DNA of 64,000 nucleotides from JAIBAJ01 sp965284645 (GTDB lineage: Bacteria > Bacteroidota > Bacteroidia > JAIBAJ01). The stretch lies in the NCBI GenBank assembly GCA_965284645.1, contig OZ260106.1, positions 2,542,001 to 2,606,000 on the forward strand. The letters are read 5' to 3'. Positions 62,525-64,000 of this stretch are shown piece by piece. Each line of letters opens with the position of its first letter. The first letter of the stretch is position 1. The translations under genes and the position numbers were made by a program. Under the pieces are notes generated by a model. The model saw only the letters and a list, made by a program, of their open reading frames with translations, was not told the origin of the DNA and made no database searches.

Positions 62525-62670
62525 CCCAAATTAATCAATAGGAGGATTTGTTAATCCGAACTACTTGATTTAGTTGGGGTTACCCCGATTTAGCAGTTGT
62601 TATCAATTTGGCTATACAAATTGATTTACAACTGGTTAATCGTTTATGCATTTCTAATGCGTAATCTGGG
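62525..62670 (+). repeat. Family B MITE-like repeat, copy 4 (146 bp), with known empty site
   Basis: CCCAAATTA to TAATCTGGG, flanked by TTTAT on both sides. The homologous module at 53011-53768 has a single TTTAT here, so this copy arrived by insertion with a 5-bp duplication. It is 15 bp shorter than the others: the TCCCGAA hairpin has collapsed to CCCCGATTTAG. Confidence 0.93.
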
Positions 62671-62696
62671 TTTATTTCTTTCATCTTCGAAATACT

Positions 62697-62894
62697 ATGA
62701 AAGCTCCCCTGAATTTAGGACAGATTAACCTTTGCGTTGGATCAATAAACTGTTCAATGAAAAACAATCAACCAAAGACATCTGTCCTACTGACTAAAAA
62801 CGTTACCCTTCCAATCAACAACTGCGGGGTGAAAAGCAAAGACCAAGGTTCAGCACCATGCTATGCGGAGATGTCGGGCAAGGATAGAGCGTGA
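62697..62894 (+). CDS. Possible small protein, copy 2 (reads into repeat A)
   Basis: 65 codons: the counterpart of the frame at 53606-53770 but running on through the edge of family A copy 8. No independent support; probably not a gene in this form. Confidence 0.15.
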   Translation: MKAPLNLGQINLCVGSINCSMKNNQPKTSVLLTKNVTLPINNCGVKSKDQGSAPCYAEMSGKDRA

Positions 62895-63026
62895 TACCCC
62901 GCAAGCCAACTGCCCCCTCGCATTTTCGGGGGCAGCTGGCTGAGGAGTATTAGCGATAGCCTGACCCAACCGCCCTAGTAAATGGTTCATTATAGGTAGA
63001 ATGCTTATGGCGGTTGGGGGCCCGCC
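62874..63026 (-). repeat. Family A structured repeat, copy 8
   Basis: Minus orientation from 63026. Helix 1 is CCCAACCGCC/GGCGGTTGGG (63009-63018 with 62965-62974), perfect. Helix 2 is a 14-bp stem (62904-62917 with 62928-62941) with one mismatch, different in sequence from that of copy 2 but at the same place. Confidence 0.82.
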
Positions 63027-63126
63027 AAAAAACAATAGAAAAAGTGAACGGTTAGGTTAATTTATCCTTGTAAAATATTGATAGCTATAAGTTTATGCCT
63101 TTTGGTTTTAGTCGAGCACTCTTTTT

Positions 63127-64000
63127 CTAGATTACACTCATTACCAAATCATCAGCATTAACCAAGGTTCCTTCCTTCAAATGCAAATCCTTTACGGTGA
63201 CAAAGGTAGTAGCGGTAATGGTGGTTTCCATTTTCATGGCTTCGATCACAAACAAAGGCTCGTTTTTCTGCACACTTTGACCTGTTTTTACAAAAATTTT
63301 ACTCAATAAACCTTGCAAGGGGGCGCCAATATGTTCAGGGTTGTTCTTGTCAACTTTTGCGTTTTCATGTTTCACAATCTTTAAGCTCCGGTCCACAATT
63401 TCCACACTGCGGGTTTGTCCATTCAGTCGGTAATACACATTGCGGATGCCATTTTCGTCGGGTTGGCTCACACTCATAAACCGCAACAAGATGCTCATAC
63501 CTTGTTTAATTTCAATGCTTGTTTCGTCCCGGTCGTTCAATCCGAAAAAGAAGCATTTGGTGGGTATGATGCTCACGTCGCCAAACTCCTTTTTAAACTT
63601 GTAATATTCTTCATAAACCTTCGGAAACATCTTGTAGGAAAGGTATTCCGTAAATTCTAGACTTGAATCAAACTTAAGTTTAAACTCCTCAAAATCCTTA
63701 TCAATATCAATGGGCGCCACGACTTCATTAGGATGCACGGTCAAAGGTTCTCGGTCTTTTAGAATAATCTTTTGCAGCTCCTTTGGAAATCCGCCAACGG
63801 GTTGACCAATTTCACCTTTGAAAAATGAAACCACACTCTCGGGGAAAGAAATCGTATCGCCTTTTTCCATTACATCCTGCACCGTCAGATTATTGGAAAC
63901 AAGGTATTGGGCCATATCGCCTACTACTTTCGAACTTGGGGTAACTTTTACGATATCTCCAAATAAGTCGTTTACTTCCCTGAAGGTAGTTTTGATCATT
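63127..64000 (-). CDS. pyc: Pyruvate carboxylase, C-terminal part (cut by window edge)
   Basis: About 291 C-terminal residues of the roughly 1150 in the family. It shows the end of the carboxyltransferase domain (FGDIVKVTPSSKVVGDMA, then GFPKELQKIILK), the allosteric linker region, and the biotin carrier domain with the biotinyl lysine in FVIEAMKMETTI. It carboxylates pyruvate to oxaloacetate. The frame is open to base 64000, so the start lies outside the window. Confidence 0.93.
   Translation of the reverse strand, partial: MIKTTFREVNDLFGDIVKVTPSSKVVGDMAQYLVSNNLTVQDVMEKGDTISFPESVVSFFKGEIGQPVGGFPKELQKIILKDREPLTVHPNEVVAPIDIDKDFEEFKLKFDSSLEFTEYLSYKMFPKVYEEYYKFKKEFGDVSIIPTKCFFFGLNDRDETSIEIKQGMSILLRFMSVSQPDENGIRNVYYRLNGQTRSVEIVDRSLKIVKHENAKVDKNNPEHIGAPLQGLLSKIFVKTGQSVQKNEPLFVIEAMKMETTITATTFVTVKDLHLKEGTLVNADDLVMSVI

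Larger units (their letters stand above)
61951..62859 (-). repeat. Duplicated 758-bp module, copy 2, with a family B insertion
   Basis: 909 bp equals 758 plus a 146-bp family B element and its 5-bp target duplication. No other length change is seen relative to 53011-53768. Confidence 0.93.

Noticed and set aside
62850..63035. 61-codon minus-strand frame
   Set aside because: Entirely within family A copy 8.

Overview
The window comes from a member of the phylum Bacteroidota. The evidence is type IX secretion (T9SS) C-terminal sorting domains of types A and B, a DUF5723/TSP3/OmpA outer-membrane protein, an LruC-domain protein, a long-form NusB, ribosomal protein L31 type B, and the Bacteroidota -7 promoter motif TAnnTTTG in front of at least a dozen genes. 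In several cases the motif lies only 4-9 nt before the start codon, which suggests leaderless mRNAs.

Layout. 0-5 kb: metF (cut by the window edge), a tiny T9SS protein, nusB, a class A penicillin-binding protein, ruvC. 5-13 kb: enoyl-CoA hydratase, a PHB-depolymerase-type esterase, a DUF4139 protein and clpB, which has three phased putative operators. 13-18.6 kb: a MauG-type peroxidase/cytochrome c pair, a sulfotransferase, an HD-domain hydrolase and a small coiled-coil protein. 19-23.2 kb: a cysteine operon read leftward, cysM-mec-cysO-moeZ-tRNA-Cys-peroxiredoxin-DUF4395. 23.4-25 kb: a complete IS1595-family insertion sequence with an 8-bp target duplication. 25-51.3 kb: LruC and T9SS type B proteins, riboflavin synthase, mqnC, carA, membrane and envelope genes, a cyanophycinase, rpmE2, a HAD/NIF3/zinc-ribbon operon, a GT39 transferase with a LOG protein, the DUF5723-OmpA protein, a GH13 lipoprotein and an ABC exporter. 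51.3-63 kb: an accessory region with decayed yhcG and AAA-ATPase pieces, a 758-bp module carrying a retropepsin-like protease present twice, an operon of three large secreted proteins and a frameshifted outer-membrane protein. The window ends in the 3' part of a pyruvate carboxylase gene.

Main find: upstream of cysM is a short reading frame of 25 codons with seven Cys codons, five of them consecutive (23078-23155, minus strand). It is followed by a 10-bp terminator with a T9 tail (23020-23050) and a mutually exclusive antiterminator pairing. This is the layout of a cysteine-sensing transcription attenuator. It controls a sulfur-carrier (CysO-type) cysteine pathway best known from mycobacteria, and tRNA-Cys lies 10 nt behind the last enzyme gene. 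The carrier protein has eight residues after its Gly-Gly, so it probably needs the JAMM protease encoded beside it to become active.

Two interspersed repeat families fill the gaps. Family A (8 copies, about 140-155 bp, GC-rich) keeps two helices whose sequence differs between copies while pairing is preserved, mostly just after stop codons in sense orientation. Family B (4 intact copies, 146-161 bp, plus relics) is MITE-like: it has terminal inverted repeats and 5-bp target duplications, and one copy has its empty site preserved in the duplicated protease module.
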